From the NCBI RefSeq assembly GCF_000820125.1, contig NZ_CDBY01000058.1, positions 1 to 64,000 of the forward strand: a DNA stretch of 64,000 bases. The letters are read 5' to 3'. The translations under genes were made by a program, and so were the position numbers. This stretch comes from Aeromonas simiae. Its GTDB lineage: Bacteria > Pseudomonadota > Gammaproteobacteria > Enterobacterales > Aeromonadaceae. The notes below the pieces were generated by a model, which saw only the letters and a list, made by a program, of their open reading frames with translations, searched no databases and was not told the DNA's origin. This document shows positions 23,325 to 30,460 of the stretch, piece after piece. Position 1 is the first letter of the stretch. Every line of letters begins with the position of its first letter.

Positions 23325-24303
23325 TGAACACTCCCAAGGAGCAAGCCAGCTCCAGTGTGTTGATAACGTGCTCCAACTGCGAACCGTGCTTGGCCTCCCA
23401 AGCCTTCCACCCGATCCGGTGCAACTCCATGTGTGGCTGGTGGGCGAGTGGGAACGACATCAGGTCATGCGCCTTGCTGCCCATCACACTCATCCCGTGA
23501 CCCACAACGTGGTGCGCCTCGATGCCCTCGCGCTGGCCCGTCACTACACAGGGCAACTGTCGAACAAAAGCCAAGTAGGCCGCACACTCCCAGCGCTGTC
23601 GTTTGGGCTTGCCTAAATGCAAGGCAGCAGGCTCAGGATCAATCTGGCGAATGGCCGGTTTGGCATTGATGCGGGCCCGCAGATCGGCCAGTGGATCGCG
23701 CTCTGCCACCTCAAGGCGATGATCACGATAGCGAGCATCGGTCTCCCGGTTACCACGGGGCGACCACTTCCGATCCGGTTCGATGGGTGCCAGGCGACAG
23801 GCAGAGCGCAGCAGCGGATCCGGCAATGAAGGCAGCACCTTATAGACGGTCGCCCACCAGCACAGATCCCGGGCAGTCAGGTCAGCAGCGGCCACCCCAC
23901 ACCAGCCAGCGACCCGCTGCAGCACAAGCTGCGCCAGCCACCCGGCCACATCGGCGAGGCGGATCGGTAACTGCCCATTGCGGTGCTCGTTGTCGTGATG
24001 CCAGCACAAAGGCAGATGGACCCCCTCCACCTCTGCGGTGACGGTTTCCCCGATGCAGCCATCGGCTATCACGCAAGCCGTGGCATTGGCGGTCAGCAGC
24101 TCCCCACCGGCGGCATTGACCACTGCGGCGCAGGCCAGGGCCGACATCAGCTCAGGGAACTGGGCCAGCAGGTCAGCCCCCTGATCGCACACAAGGCGCA
24201 CCGGCTTGCCAGCCAATTGGCGCCTCACCGCCGGCAGGCTGTCGCCCAGCGGCACCAGGGCCAGCCCCAGCGCTTCGACAAACACGGCGTTACCTGCGCT
24301 CAC
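23311..24303 (-). CDS. DUF968 family recombination-associated protein
   Basis: A GTG at 24303 in a GTGA overlap with the preceding stop, with AGGGGG just upstream, gives about 330 residues. The C-terminal part carries the HNH-like motif of DUF968: WECAAYLAFVRQLPCVVTG, then EAHHVVGHGMSVMGSKAHD, then PLAHQPHMELHR, with zinc- or metal-binding histidines. The N-terminal 200 residues are less conserved. DUF968 proteins (YbcN-like) lie next to RusA or NinB genes in lambdoid phages. Nuclease activity is likely but not proven by sequence. Confidence 0.8.
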   Translation of the reverse strand: MSAGNAVFVEALGLALVPLGDSLPAVRRQLAGKPVRLVCDQGADLLAQFPELMSALACAAVVNAAGGELLTANATACVIADGCIGETVTAEVEGVHLPLCWHHDNEHRNGQLPIRLADVAGWLAQLVLQRVAGWCGVAAADLTARDLCWWATVYKVLPSLPDPLLRSACRLAPIEPDRKWSPRGNRETDARYRDHRLEVAERDPLADLRARINAKPAIRQIDPEPAALHLGKPKRQRWECAAYLAFVRQLPCVVTGQREGIEAHHVVGHGMSVMGSKAHDLMSFPLAHQPHMELHRIGWKAWEAKHGSQLEHVINTLELACSLGVFNAKS

Positions 24304-24497
24304 GCTTGCCCCCTGATCGCGTTCAACTGTTGGCGAAACCACTCACGGTGCTCTTCATCCACCTCATCGATGGCGGCCACCACGACCTCACGCCCGATCT
24401 CGTTACGGCGACGGCGCCACACCAGCAGGTGCGCCTGCTTGATCAACTCGATGCGCTGCCGTTCAGCCGATGGCAACAGGGCCAGGTTGTGACTCAT
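24300..24497 (-). CDS. small phage protein of unknown function
   Basis: A 65-residue helical protein rich in Arg and Glu (VWRRRRNEIGREVVVAAIDE). It overlaps the antirepressor gene by 4 nt upstream and the DUF968 gene by 4 nt downstream, so it is almost certainly translated. No domain was recognised. Confidence 0.6.
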   Translation of the reverse strand: MSHNLALLPSAERQRIELIKQAHLLVWRRRRNEIGREVVVAAIDEVDEEHREWFRQQLNAIRGQA

Positions 24498-25204
24498 GCC
24501 GCCACCCCACGCAGGATGCCGTCACGGATTAGTCGCTCCACCAGCCACTGTTGGCCCTTGCCGGTGATCAGGGGGGTGAAGCTGATGCGCCGCTCGCCGT
24601 TGCTGTCAAACGAGCTCTCCCGGGTCGCGAACAGCCCGCGGTCCACATACTCCTGCATCGGCAGGTTCCAGCGCTCCCCGCGGCAACTCATCAAGATCTT
24701 GCGCTCCCTCAGCAGGGTGAACAGGGTATTGGGGCCAAGGCCCACCGTCTTGGCGAACGCCGACAAGGTGATCCCCTTCTCCACACTGGCGATCTGCTTG
24801 GCGAACTCCACCGCCGGGGCATCCATCGCCACCTTCTGTTCCAGCGCCATCTTCTGCTCGGCCAGCTCGGCAGCAAGGCGCAGTGCCTCCGGCAGGGTCT
24901 GGGGGATCATCATCGCGGGCTGGTGGGCTTGCTGCTCCAGCTCCTGCCAGCGGCGAATAATCCGGATCCGCAACTGGGCGCTGTAACCGGCCACCAGACA
25001 AAGGCTCTCGTCCTTGTCCAGCAACAGGCACGGTTGAGCACGACCAAGGCTGTCCCGGTACTCGGCTGACTTTTCAGCCGATTGAATTTCCACCAGCATC
25101 CGGCGAATATCGGCCAGCACATTCTTGTGCTCCTTACCGGTCAGCTCGGCGAGCTCCACGCTGGTCATCGTCAAAGGGGTTGCCCCCCGCATCATCAGTT
25201 CCAT
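24494..25204 (-). CDS. Rha/ANT-type phage antirepressor
   Basis: The ATG at 25204 overlaps the stop of a 26-residue peptide (TGATG); a GTG one codon earlier is possible. The 236-residue protein has an N-terminal Rha-type domain with LTGKEHKNVLADIRRML and YRDSLGRAQPCLLLDKDES (about residues 17-70). The C-terminal KilAC/ANT domain includes ISLSAFAKTVG-like residues (about 140-225, motif LSAFAKTVGLGPNTLFTLLR). Such proteins counter phage repressors or modulate lysogeny. Target not known. Confidence 0.85.
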   Translation of the reverse strand: MELMMRGATPLTMTSVELAELTGKEHKNVLADIRRMLVEIQSAEKSAEYRDSLGRAQPCLLLDKDESLCLVAGYSAQLRIRIIRRWQELEQQAHQPAMMIPQTLPEALRLAAELAEQKMALEQKVAMDAPAVEFAKQIASVEKGITLSAFAKTVGLGPNTLFTLLRERKILMSCRGERWNLPMQEYVDRGLFATRESSFDSNGERRISFTPLITGKGQQWLVERLIRDGILRGVAA

Positions 25205-25284
25205 CACCTCACCCCCATCGACACATTCGCGGCCAGATACACCGCTAACCCCACCAGCACCACCACCATCAGGGTACCCCTCAT
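25204..25284 (-). CDS. 26-residue membrane peptide, translationally coupled
   Basis: A very short frame begins with an ATG overlapping the upstream stop (ATGA) and ends with a stop overlapping the next start (TGATG). The peptide is almost all hydrophobic (MVVVLVGLAVYLAANV) after MRGTL. Perfect coupling on both sides argues that it is a real gene that was kept by the phage. Function is unknown; similar tiny membrane peptides in phages modulate host membranes. Confidence 0.55.
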   Translation of the reverse strand: MRGTLMVVVLVGLAVYLAANVSMGVR

Positions 25285-25562
25285 GAAATCGCGCATGGGA
25301 TCATCTCCAGCGTGGCGGGCCGCTGTTGCTGGCCGCGCAGGGCGTTCACCGCCTTCATCACCTCAGCCAGTTCGGCACCCTGTACCAGGTAGTGCCCGGC
25401 CCGGTGGGCCTGGGAGGTGAACCCCAGTTGCCGCGGGCAATCCGACACCTCAAGGCGCACCTGCACCGGCAACCAGTCCTTCACCTCCGGGTACACCGCC
25501 ACCCGCACATACCGGGCGCGGCGAATGTCCCGCTCACAGGCATCACTGAACGTCACCGCCAT
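25281..25562 (-). CDS. hypothetical early phage protein
   Basis: A 93-residue protein starting at an ATG that overlaps the preceding stop (TGATG). It opens with MAVTFSDACERDIRRARYVRV, suggesting alternating strands and helices, and has no recognised domain. Its place between the replication genes and the antirepressor fits ninR-like accessory genes. Confidence 0.6.
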   Translation of the reverse strand: MAVTFSDACERDIRRARYVRVAVYPEVKDWLPVQVRLEVSDCPRQLGFTSQAHRAGHYLVQGAELAEVMKAVNALRGQQQRPATLEMIPCAIS

Positions 25563-25930
25563 CACGCCATCCTCCCTGTTATCGTCACACCCTCGCGGTG
25601 CAGTTGGGCCAGCAGTGGCTGCAGCTCAGCTTGAACAGCCTCATCGGTCACCTCGCGATCACGCACATAGACAAGGGCCTCCGCCTGCATCTCGCAGGCT
25701 CGCAAAGAGACCTGGCGGCCCACAGGGGCAGACTTCGGTACCGTATTGCGCTGCAGGATGCTGGCCTTGACCTCGGCCGGGCGCGGGGCGAACTCACCGT
25801 CGTTCTGCGCCATGGTCCAGCTCCAGCCTGCTGGCGCCTCCGGGATCTCGATATCGAAGGTGCAGGGCCACATCTTGTGCAGCTGAGCCATGGCCGCATT
25901 GGCGATCAGCTCGTGTTTATTGGCCACCAT
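25562..25930 (-). CDS. hypothetical early phage protein
   Basis: A 122-residue protein whose ATG follows a GGAGG site and overlaps the replication P gene by 14 nt. The N-terminal helix (NKHELIANAAMAQLHKMWP) and an Asp/Glu-rich C-terminus are visible, but no family was recognised. The gene is part of the coupled early leftward operon. Confidence 0.6.
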   Translation of the reverse strand: MVANKHELIANAAMAQLHKMWPCTFDIEIPEAPAGWSWTMAQNDGEFAPRPAEVKASILQRNTVPKSAPVGRQVSLRACEMQAEALVYVRDREVTDEAVQAELQPLLAQLHREGVTITGRMA

Positions 25931-26585
25931 GCTCACCTCCCCGCTTGAACAGCTTTTTCAGGTTTGCCACGGCGCGCTGGCCTGTCTGCTGGTAAAACTC
26001 CGGGCTGTGCTTGATCTGCGCTCTGGTCGGCAGCCCCTTCATTACCTCGGCGTTAAGGTCTTCACCGGCCATCATCCGGCGCACCAGCTGGGCGTATGCC
26101 TGATCGAACACGGCGCGGTAAGCGTCTGCGCTCAGGGTCTGGCGCTCCCAGCTGGTAGCCTTGGCGGCCAGCTCAACGGCGGAATGGGTGTAACGGCGGG
26201 TGCGAACCTCAACCATCGCGCTATCCAGCGTGGGCAGGCCCAATGACTCCGGCGTCACCTCACACCACTTGATGAACTTACTGGTGCTCGGGAAGAAGTC
26301 CCCGCCATGGCTGCGGGCCATCCGCATGCCAAGCTGCAGCTGTTCGCGGCTGGTGCAACCGGCATCGACCAGGGCGCGGGTCCACTCGGCCAGTGCGCGG
26401 CGCTGATGGTCGTCAGTGGGGAATGCCTGTTTCCATGCCGGGAACACCGCTTTCAGCTGCTCGAACAGGGTGGCCACCATCTTGGAATCCCGATCGGTCA
26501 GCGGGCGCTGCTGCGGGGTGATGGTCTCCACGGTCGGCGCAGTGGCGATCTCGTGCAGCACAGCACTGAGTGGTTTCATGGTCAT
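25917..26585 (-). CDS. P: replication protein P, helicase loader type
   Basis: A 222-residue protein resembling the lambda P family. Typical segments are VATLFEQLKAVFPAWKQAFPTDD near residue 37, a WTRALVDAGCTSREQLQLGMR motif and GGDFFPSTSKFIKWCEVTPE around 94-113. It should bind the host DnaB helicase and deliver it to the O-bound origin. Its ATG overlaps the O stop (TGATG), the same coupled O-P order as in lambda. Confidence 0.85.
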   Translation of the reverse strand: MTMKPLSAVLHEIATAPTVETITPQQRPLTDRDSKMVATLFEQLKAVFPAWKQAFPTDDHQRRALAEWTRALVDAGCTSREQLQLGMRMARSHGGDFFPSTSKFIKWCEVTPESLGLPTLDSAMVEVRTRRYTHSAVELAAKATSWERQTLSADAYRAVFDQAYAQLVRRMMAGEDLNAEVMKGLPTRAQIKHSPEFYQQTGQRAVANLKKLFKRGGEHGGQ

Positions 26586-27505
26586 CAGAAACCCTCCCGC
26601 ATGCGCTGGTTGAGCTCGGCGGCGGTCATAGTCTGGGTCAGGTCGGTGTGGTCATTGCGGCGCGGCGTGAAGGCCTGCAGGCCATTGCTGCCGCCACGGT
26701 CTTGGCACTTCGACAGCCAGGCGTTGATAAACCGGTTGATGCCAGTCTTGGTCTTGCGCTTGGTGGGGTTGGCAATCAGCCAGCCAGTCATGGTGCGCAG
26801 CTCTTGGGCCACATCCACCGCCGGATACAGGGCTTGCATCTGGGCAGCGAACGATTCGGTGACCTGATGCTCCCCGCTGTTTAGCGGCATGGTGATCACC
26901 ACAGGCTCCTGCTGTGCTGACAGCTTGGCTGGCAGTAAAACAGGCTCAGCAGAAACAGATTCAATCACCACCGGCGTGGAGGCCGCGATAGCGGGCTCGG
27001 CGCTAGTGTTTTGATCTTTTGTCTTTCTTGTCTTTTGGATATTGTCTTTTGTGTGACCCTGATCTGAGGTTGTGCTAAACCCTGTTTTAGGGTTGTTTTT
27101 CAACCCTTCTTTGGGGTTATTAACCTTGTTCTTGGGTTGTTTTGTTTCCCACTCTGAAATGGTGGTATTCCAGCCCAACTTTCTACCTTCACGCACCAAG
27201 ACACGGCGCTTAACCAGGGCGCGCACCACATCTCTCGCTTTGTTCTCAGTCATTCCGGTAGCCTCGGCAAACTGTGCCCCAGAGATCCAATCCAGCTTCT
27301 TGTTGAAGCCGTATGTCTTGCGGGTGACCACCAACAAAATGCGAAACTCCAGCTTGGAGAAGTCATTGCTCGGCTTGGCCATCTCATCCACCAGCTCACT
27401 GGCCAACCGCAAGAAGCCGTTATCTAAATCAACCACCCGAACCTCCTGTGGCTTCGCTGGTGCGCTATGAGCGGGGAATTGAATAACGGTGGCAAGGTTA
27501 CCCAT
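26585..27505 (-). CDS. O: replication initiator protein O
   Basis: This 306-residue protein has an N-terminal winged-helix DNA-binding domain (about 25-115) with DFSKLEFRILLVVTRKTYGF and ATGMTENKARDVVRALVKR, the Phage_rep_O pattern. A flexible middle (about 120-200) is low in complexity, and the C-terminal part (about 210-306) should contact P. The middle is encoded by the iterons and the A-rich stretch described separately, exactly as in lambda. GGAGG precedes the ATG. Confidence 0.9.
   Translation of the reverse strand: MGNLATVIQFPAHSAPAKPQEVRVVDLDNGFLRLASELVDEMAKPSNDFSKLEFRILLVVTRKTYGFNKKLDWISGAQFAEATGMTENKARDVVRALVKRRVLVREGRKLGWNTTISEWETKQPKNKVNNPKEGLKNNPKTGFSTTSDQGHTKDNIQKTRKTKDQNTSAEPAIAASTPVVIESVSAEPVLLPAKLSAQQEPVVITMPLNSGEHQVTESFAAQMQALYPAVDVAQELRTMTGWLIANPTKRKTKTGINRFINAWLSKCQDRGGSNGLQAFTPRRNDHTDLTQTMTAAELNQRMREGF
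27015..27138. other. ori: phage replication origin: three iterons plus A/T-rich tract in gene O
   Basis: Three 17-bp boxes of the form AACCC-N7-GGGTT lie at 27078, 27102 and 27122 (the last has one mismatch), spaced 20-24 bp. Toward the 3' end of O a strand-biased A-rich tract (27015-27056) follows, the likely unwinding element. Lambda ori has the same order inside its O gene. Confidence 0.7.
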
Positions 27506-27788
27506 GAGCCACCTCCTGCAGGTGCTGCATCAGGCAGTTCAGGTGACGCTTGGCCTGCTCTTTGGTTGCCGGGATCTTGATGCCGCGCAGCAGACCGCCA
27601 TAGACCAGATAGGACTGGCCCTGACTCTCCACCAGACGGGGGATCACAGCCGGGATCACGTTACGGCGCTTGCCTTGCGCTTTGGCGCCAGCTTCGGTAC
27701 GCTTATGCATGTTGTTTTCTCCAGTGAAATCGACCGTGGGTCCGGCTGTTCGCGCAGCGCGGGCCCGATTCATTTCAACGACGTTCAT
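27498..27788 (-). CDS. hypothetical early phage protein
   Basis: A 96-residue protein between cII and O whose ATG overlaps the cII stop (TGATG) and whose end overlaps the O start. The N-terminal half is basic (NMHKRTEAGAKAQGKRRNV) and the C-terminal half contains KIPATKEQAKRHLNCLM. No domain was recognised. A nucleic-acid-binding role is possible from the charge only. Confidence 0.6.
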   Translation of the reverse strand: MNVVEMNRARAARTAGPTVDFTGENNMHKRTEAGAKAQGKRRNVIPAVIPRLVESQGQSYLVYGGLLRGIKIPATKEQAKRHLNCLMQHLQEVAHG

Positions 27789-28321
27789 CACTTCGCTCCT
27801 CCTTGCACGGCCACTGGCAACGGGCGAACCTGACTTGCCACTGACTCCTCCAAACTCAACAGCTCCCTGATGGCGCGATGCACTGCCGCCGTAATCGCCT
27901 GACGCTCGATCGGGTCAATCACCCCGTCCTGACGCGCTTCACGCAGCTCACCAAACACCGCCGCCACCACCTCACCCACCAGCATCACCTGGTCGGCCAG
28001 CTCCTCTTCGGTCACCGTGCTATCCGGCAGGGCCACCAACGTATGGCCGCGGGACAGCGCCCAGGCCTGCAGGATGGCGTTGTCACCGGTCAGCTCGGTC
28101 ACCGCCATCGCCTCGGACAGGGTCAGGTGGTGGTCTTCACAAGCAGGGTTGAACTTGTTGTTTAGGGTGGTGGGGCGCTTGTTGCCCATCAGCTTGGCCA
28201 GCTCGGTGATGTTGTACCGGCGGCTCAACTGATAAGCGGCGTCAATAGGGTCAGAAAGGTGGGAGTGTTCCCGCTTCACTCTCGTGGTTGTTCTGGCTGG
28301 TTTTGTCATGATGGTTCTCAT
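27788..28321 (-). CDS. cII: CII-like lysogeny regulator
   Basis: This 177-residue protein resembles the CII/CP76-type phage regulators. It has ISDPIDAAYQLSRRY-like residues near the start (LSDPIDAAYQLSRRYNI), then the helix-turn-helix ITELAKLMGNKRPTTLNNKFNP (in two parts, about 38-58) and LTLSEAMAVTELTGDNAIL. The C-terminal helix contains REARQDGVIDPIERQAI. It lies 19 nt after cro, the lambda cII position. A start four codons later (ATG 28309) is equally possible. Confidence 0.8.
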   Translation of the reverse strand: MRTIMTKPARTTTRVKREHSHLSDPIDAAYQLSRRYNITELAKLMGNKRPTTLNNKFNPACEDHHLTLSEAMAVTELTGDNAILQAWALSRGHTLVALPDSTVTEEELADQVMLVGEVVAAVFGELREARQDGVIDPIERQAITAAVHRAIRELLSLEESVASQVRPLPVAVQGGAK

Positions 28322-28340
28322 CGAGCACGGGCCGCAGTAG

Positions 28341-28547
28341 TCACTGGCGATGCTCTGGGTAAATAATTTCCATAACGCTGATTTTTTTAGAGAAAAAATC
28401 AGCTATCCGCTGGGCCCGCTCAAGTGATGCCCGCTGAAGACCGCGCTCAATGCGGCTCAAGTTGCCAACATCAATCCCGACGGCCTGACTCAGCTCATTG
28501 ATCGTTACCTTCTGCTGCTCCCGCAGCCTTCGAAGAGGTGTAAGCAT
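28341..28547 (-). CDS. cro: Cro-like repressor
   Basis: A 68-residue protein that is almost entirely a helix-turn-helix domain (KVTINELSQAVGIDVGNLSR, residues 13-32). It has a strong AAGGGGG ribosome site. It is the first gene of the leftward early operon, divergent from cI across three operators. Its recognition helix (VGIDVGNLSRIER) closely resembles that of the CI protein (VDSDVGNISRLER), as expected for two proteins that share operators. Confidence 0.9.
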   Translation of the reverse strand: MLTPLRRLREQQKVTINELSQAVGIDVGNLSRIERGLQRASLERAQRIADFFSKKISVMEIIYPEHRQ

Positions 28548-28559
28548 GAACGCCCCCTT

Positions 28560-28625
28560 ATATGCGCTACACGCATATCAAAGCACAGAAACAAATGCGT
28601 GTCACGCTTTGCGCGAGTCGCATAT
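28560..28625. promoter_or_regulatory. oR-like triple operator between cro and cI
   Basis: Three 19-bp sites share seven-base half-sites around a 5-nt spacer. They are ATATGCG/CGCATAT at 28560-28578 (perfect), AAATGCG/CGCTTTG at 28593-28611, and CTTTGCG/CGCATAT at 28607-28625. The same motif recurs at 31445-31478, so these are very probably the CI/Cro operators. Confidence 0.85.
28577..28605 (-). promoter_or_regulatory. PR-like leftward early promoter
   Basis: Leftward -35 GTGACA (28600-28605) and -10 TTTGAT (28577-28582) are 17 bp apart and overlap the operators. Transcription would start just before cro. Confidence 0.55.
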
Positions 28626-28628
28626 AAA
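28599..28628 (+). promoter_or_regulatory. PRM-like promoter for cI
   Basis: Rightward -35 GTGTCA (28599-28604) and -10 TATAAA (28623-28628) are 18 bp apart. The start would lie only about 10 nt before the cI ATG, and no ribosome site precedes it, so the mRNA is nearly leaderless as from lambda PRM. Confidence 0.5.
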
Positions 28629-28644
28629 TTGCCATCATGGGCAA

Positions 28645-29298
28645 ATGAAAGTAGGAGCAAAAATCAGGGCGCTCAGAAAGGAGCGCAAAATGACCATCAA
28701 CGAGCTAGCAACCCAAGTGGATAGCGACGTTGGCAATATTTCTCGATTGGAACGGGATATACAGGGGTTCAGCCCCCAGTTGCTCTCCAAGATCGCGGAC
28801 GCCTTGAGCGTGCCTGTTGCTGAGCTGTTTTCTGACCACCAGCAGCAGCCTCAACACCAAAACATGGAGCTCGCCCCGCCGGATATTCACCGGATCCCGG
28901 TGATCACCTATGTGCAGGCCGGGGTCTGGACTGAAACCAGCGAGATCCGCGAGTGTGATGGCAACATGGCCTATGTCACCACCGATCTGGACTTGGGCCA
29001 GCGTGCCTTCGCTATCGTGATCAGGGGCAATTCTATGGAGCCGGAATTTACCGAAGGAGACCTGGTGCTGATCGACCCGGACGAGCCACTCCACCCGGGG
29101 GATTTCGTGGTCGCCAAGAACGGCGAAGAAGAAGCCACCTTCAAGAAGTACCGCCCCCGGGGTTACGGCGAAGATGGCCAGGAGATTTTCGAGCTGGCAC
29201 CTCTCAATGACGACTACCCCACCATGCGCTCCGATCGCCAGCATATCCAGATCATCGGCACCATGGTGGAACACCGCAGGCGCAGAAAACGGCGGTAG
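28645..29298 (+). CDS. cI: CI-like prophage repressor, LexA-type self-cleaving
   Basis: The ATG at 28645, giving MKVGAKIRALRKERK, is chosen because an upstream in-frame start would run through the operators. The 217-residue protein has an N-terminal helix-turn-helix (about 17-36) and a C-terminal S24 peptidase domain. The cleavage site is Ala92-Gly93 (VQAGVW), Ser130 lies in RGNSMEPE and Lys158 in VVAKNG. It should hold the prophage silent and be cleaved after RecA activation. Three genes follow it in the same direction without a terminator. Confidence 0.93.
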   Translation: MKVGAKIRALRKERKMTINELATQVDSDVGNISRLERDIQGFSPQLLSKIADALSVPVAELFSDHQQQPQHQNMELAPPDIHRIPVITYVQAGVWTETSEIRECDGNMAYVTTDLDLGQRAFAIVIRGNSMEPEFTEGDLVLIDPDEPLHPGDFVVAKNGEEEATFKKYRPRGYGEDGQEIFELAPLNDDYPTMRSDRQHIQIIGTMVEHRRRRKRR

Positions 29299-29312
29299 TG
29301 AGGCAAAAAATT

Positions 29313-29876
29313 ATGAGCAAAGGTAAATTAGCACTTGGGGTCGCAGCAGGGCTCTTTGCCGCATACATGTTCGCAGCACCCTATATAACCGTTTATCAAA
29401 TTAAATCTGCCGCAGAGAATAATGACGCGACCACACTGTCTGAATATATTGATTTTCCTAGCCTCCGCCAGAGCTACAAAGGCCAGATAACTGCCATGCT
29501 GGAAAAAGATATGGCCGAAAATGAAGAAATGAAAAATAACCCATTTGCAAAAGCAGGTGCAGCGCTTGGCGGTAGGATGGTGGAACAGATGGTCGATGCC
29601 TACGTGACACCGGCTCGGATAGTTGAATTGATATCCAGCGAAAAACCTGCTCTGGAGCCTAGGCAGAGTTCAATTCAAAGCTCGGGTAACGCTACCTCTT
29701 CAAACCGAAAGGCATTCGCTGATGCATCACTGTCCTACGAGTCCCTTGATAAATTTGTGATCAATGTCGAATACGACGGTGTCAATATAGAGGACTGGGT
29801 CCTTCGCAGGCAGGGGTTGTTTGGCTGGAAGATCACCAACATCGTATTTCTACCCGCATATGCCGGGGTAGAGTAA
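29313..29876 (+). CDS. DUF2939 membrane-anchored protein, cI-linked
   Basis: A 187-residue protein with an N-terminal membrane or signal segment (LALGVAAGLFAAYMFAAPYI) and the DUF2939 signature YITVYQIKSAAENNDATTLS, then EYIDFPSLRQSYK. The C-terminal part ends in a beta-rich KFVINVEYDG...WVLRRQGLFGWKI segment. The ATG at 29313 is preferred; a GTG overlapping the cI stop would add five residues. It is AT-rich compared with the phage core. DUF2939 proteins are of unknown function and probably periplasmic. The place directly after cI suggests expression in the lysogen. Confidence 0.75.
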   Translation: MSKGKLALGVAAGLFAAYMFAAPYITVYQIKSAAENNDATTLSEYIDFPSLRQSYKGQITAMLEKDMAENEEMKNNPFAKAGAALGGRMVEQMVDAYVTPARIVELISSEKPALEPRQSSIQSSGNATSSNRKAFADASLSYESLDKFVINVEYDGVNIEDWVLRRQGLFGWKITNIVFLPAYAGVE

Positions 29877-29887
29877 GGAGTTATGGC

Positions 29888-30460
29888 ATGACAATTGTTT
29901 CCATTCCTGAATGGAACACCGTGGGCCTATTACCCCCCATTAATCAGGCTAACCCAATCAGTCCCGAGCGCTCTCCTTATAACGTTGCGCTACTGGACGT
30001 CATCATGCGTTTTGCCACATCGCCCGAGCGCCGCCAGGTGCTGCTGGGCTTTCTGGACTATCGCGCAGCCTTGCATGGCATGGGACTGGTCAACGGTTTT
30101 CAGTGGCTGGATGGCAGCTTCACAGAACAGGTGGAAACCCTGGAGCGCCGTCCACCAAGAGACATCGACGTGGTGACCTTCTTGCATACCCCTGATGACT
30201 TTGCCCCGTCTGATGCACAACTTGAGATACTGGATCACGATACCGCGAAGGCCAGCTTTCTGGTGGATAGTTATATCGTCGAACTCAATTTCTTGCCGCT
30301 CGAAGCCATCGTCCAGCAAAGCGCATACTGGTACAGCATGTGGTCACACCGTCGCAATCAGGCTTGGAAAGGGTATTTGCAAATCGACCTGAACCCCGCC
30401 TACGATGCGGATGCTCGTGCCAGACTAAACCAACTCAATACTCCGGAGGTGCAGCCATGA
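29888..30460 (+). CDS. DUF6932 nucleotidyltransferase-like protein
   Basis: This 190-residue protein contains WLDGSFTE (residues 73-80) and PRDIDVVTF (residues 90-98), which together form the GS...DxD core of minimal nucleotidyltransferases, with the aspartates at 92 and 94. A third acidic residue may be Glu132 in YIVELNF. The pattern matches DUF6932 as I know it. A GGAG site precedes the ATG. The downstream gene starts inside its stop codon (ATGA), so the pair is coupled. Nucleotidyltransferases of this size often act as antitoxins or toxins that modify RNA or proteins. Confidence 0.75.
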   Translation: MTIVSIPEWNTVGLLPPINQANPISPERSPYNVALLDVIMRFATSPERRQVLLGFLDYRAALHGMGLVNGFQWLDGSFTEQVETLERRPPRDIDVVTFLHTPDDFAPSDAQLEILDHDTAKASFLVDSYIVELNFLPLEAIVQQSAYWYSMWSHRRNQAWKGYLQIDLNPAYDADARARLNQLNTPEVQP

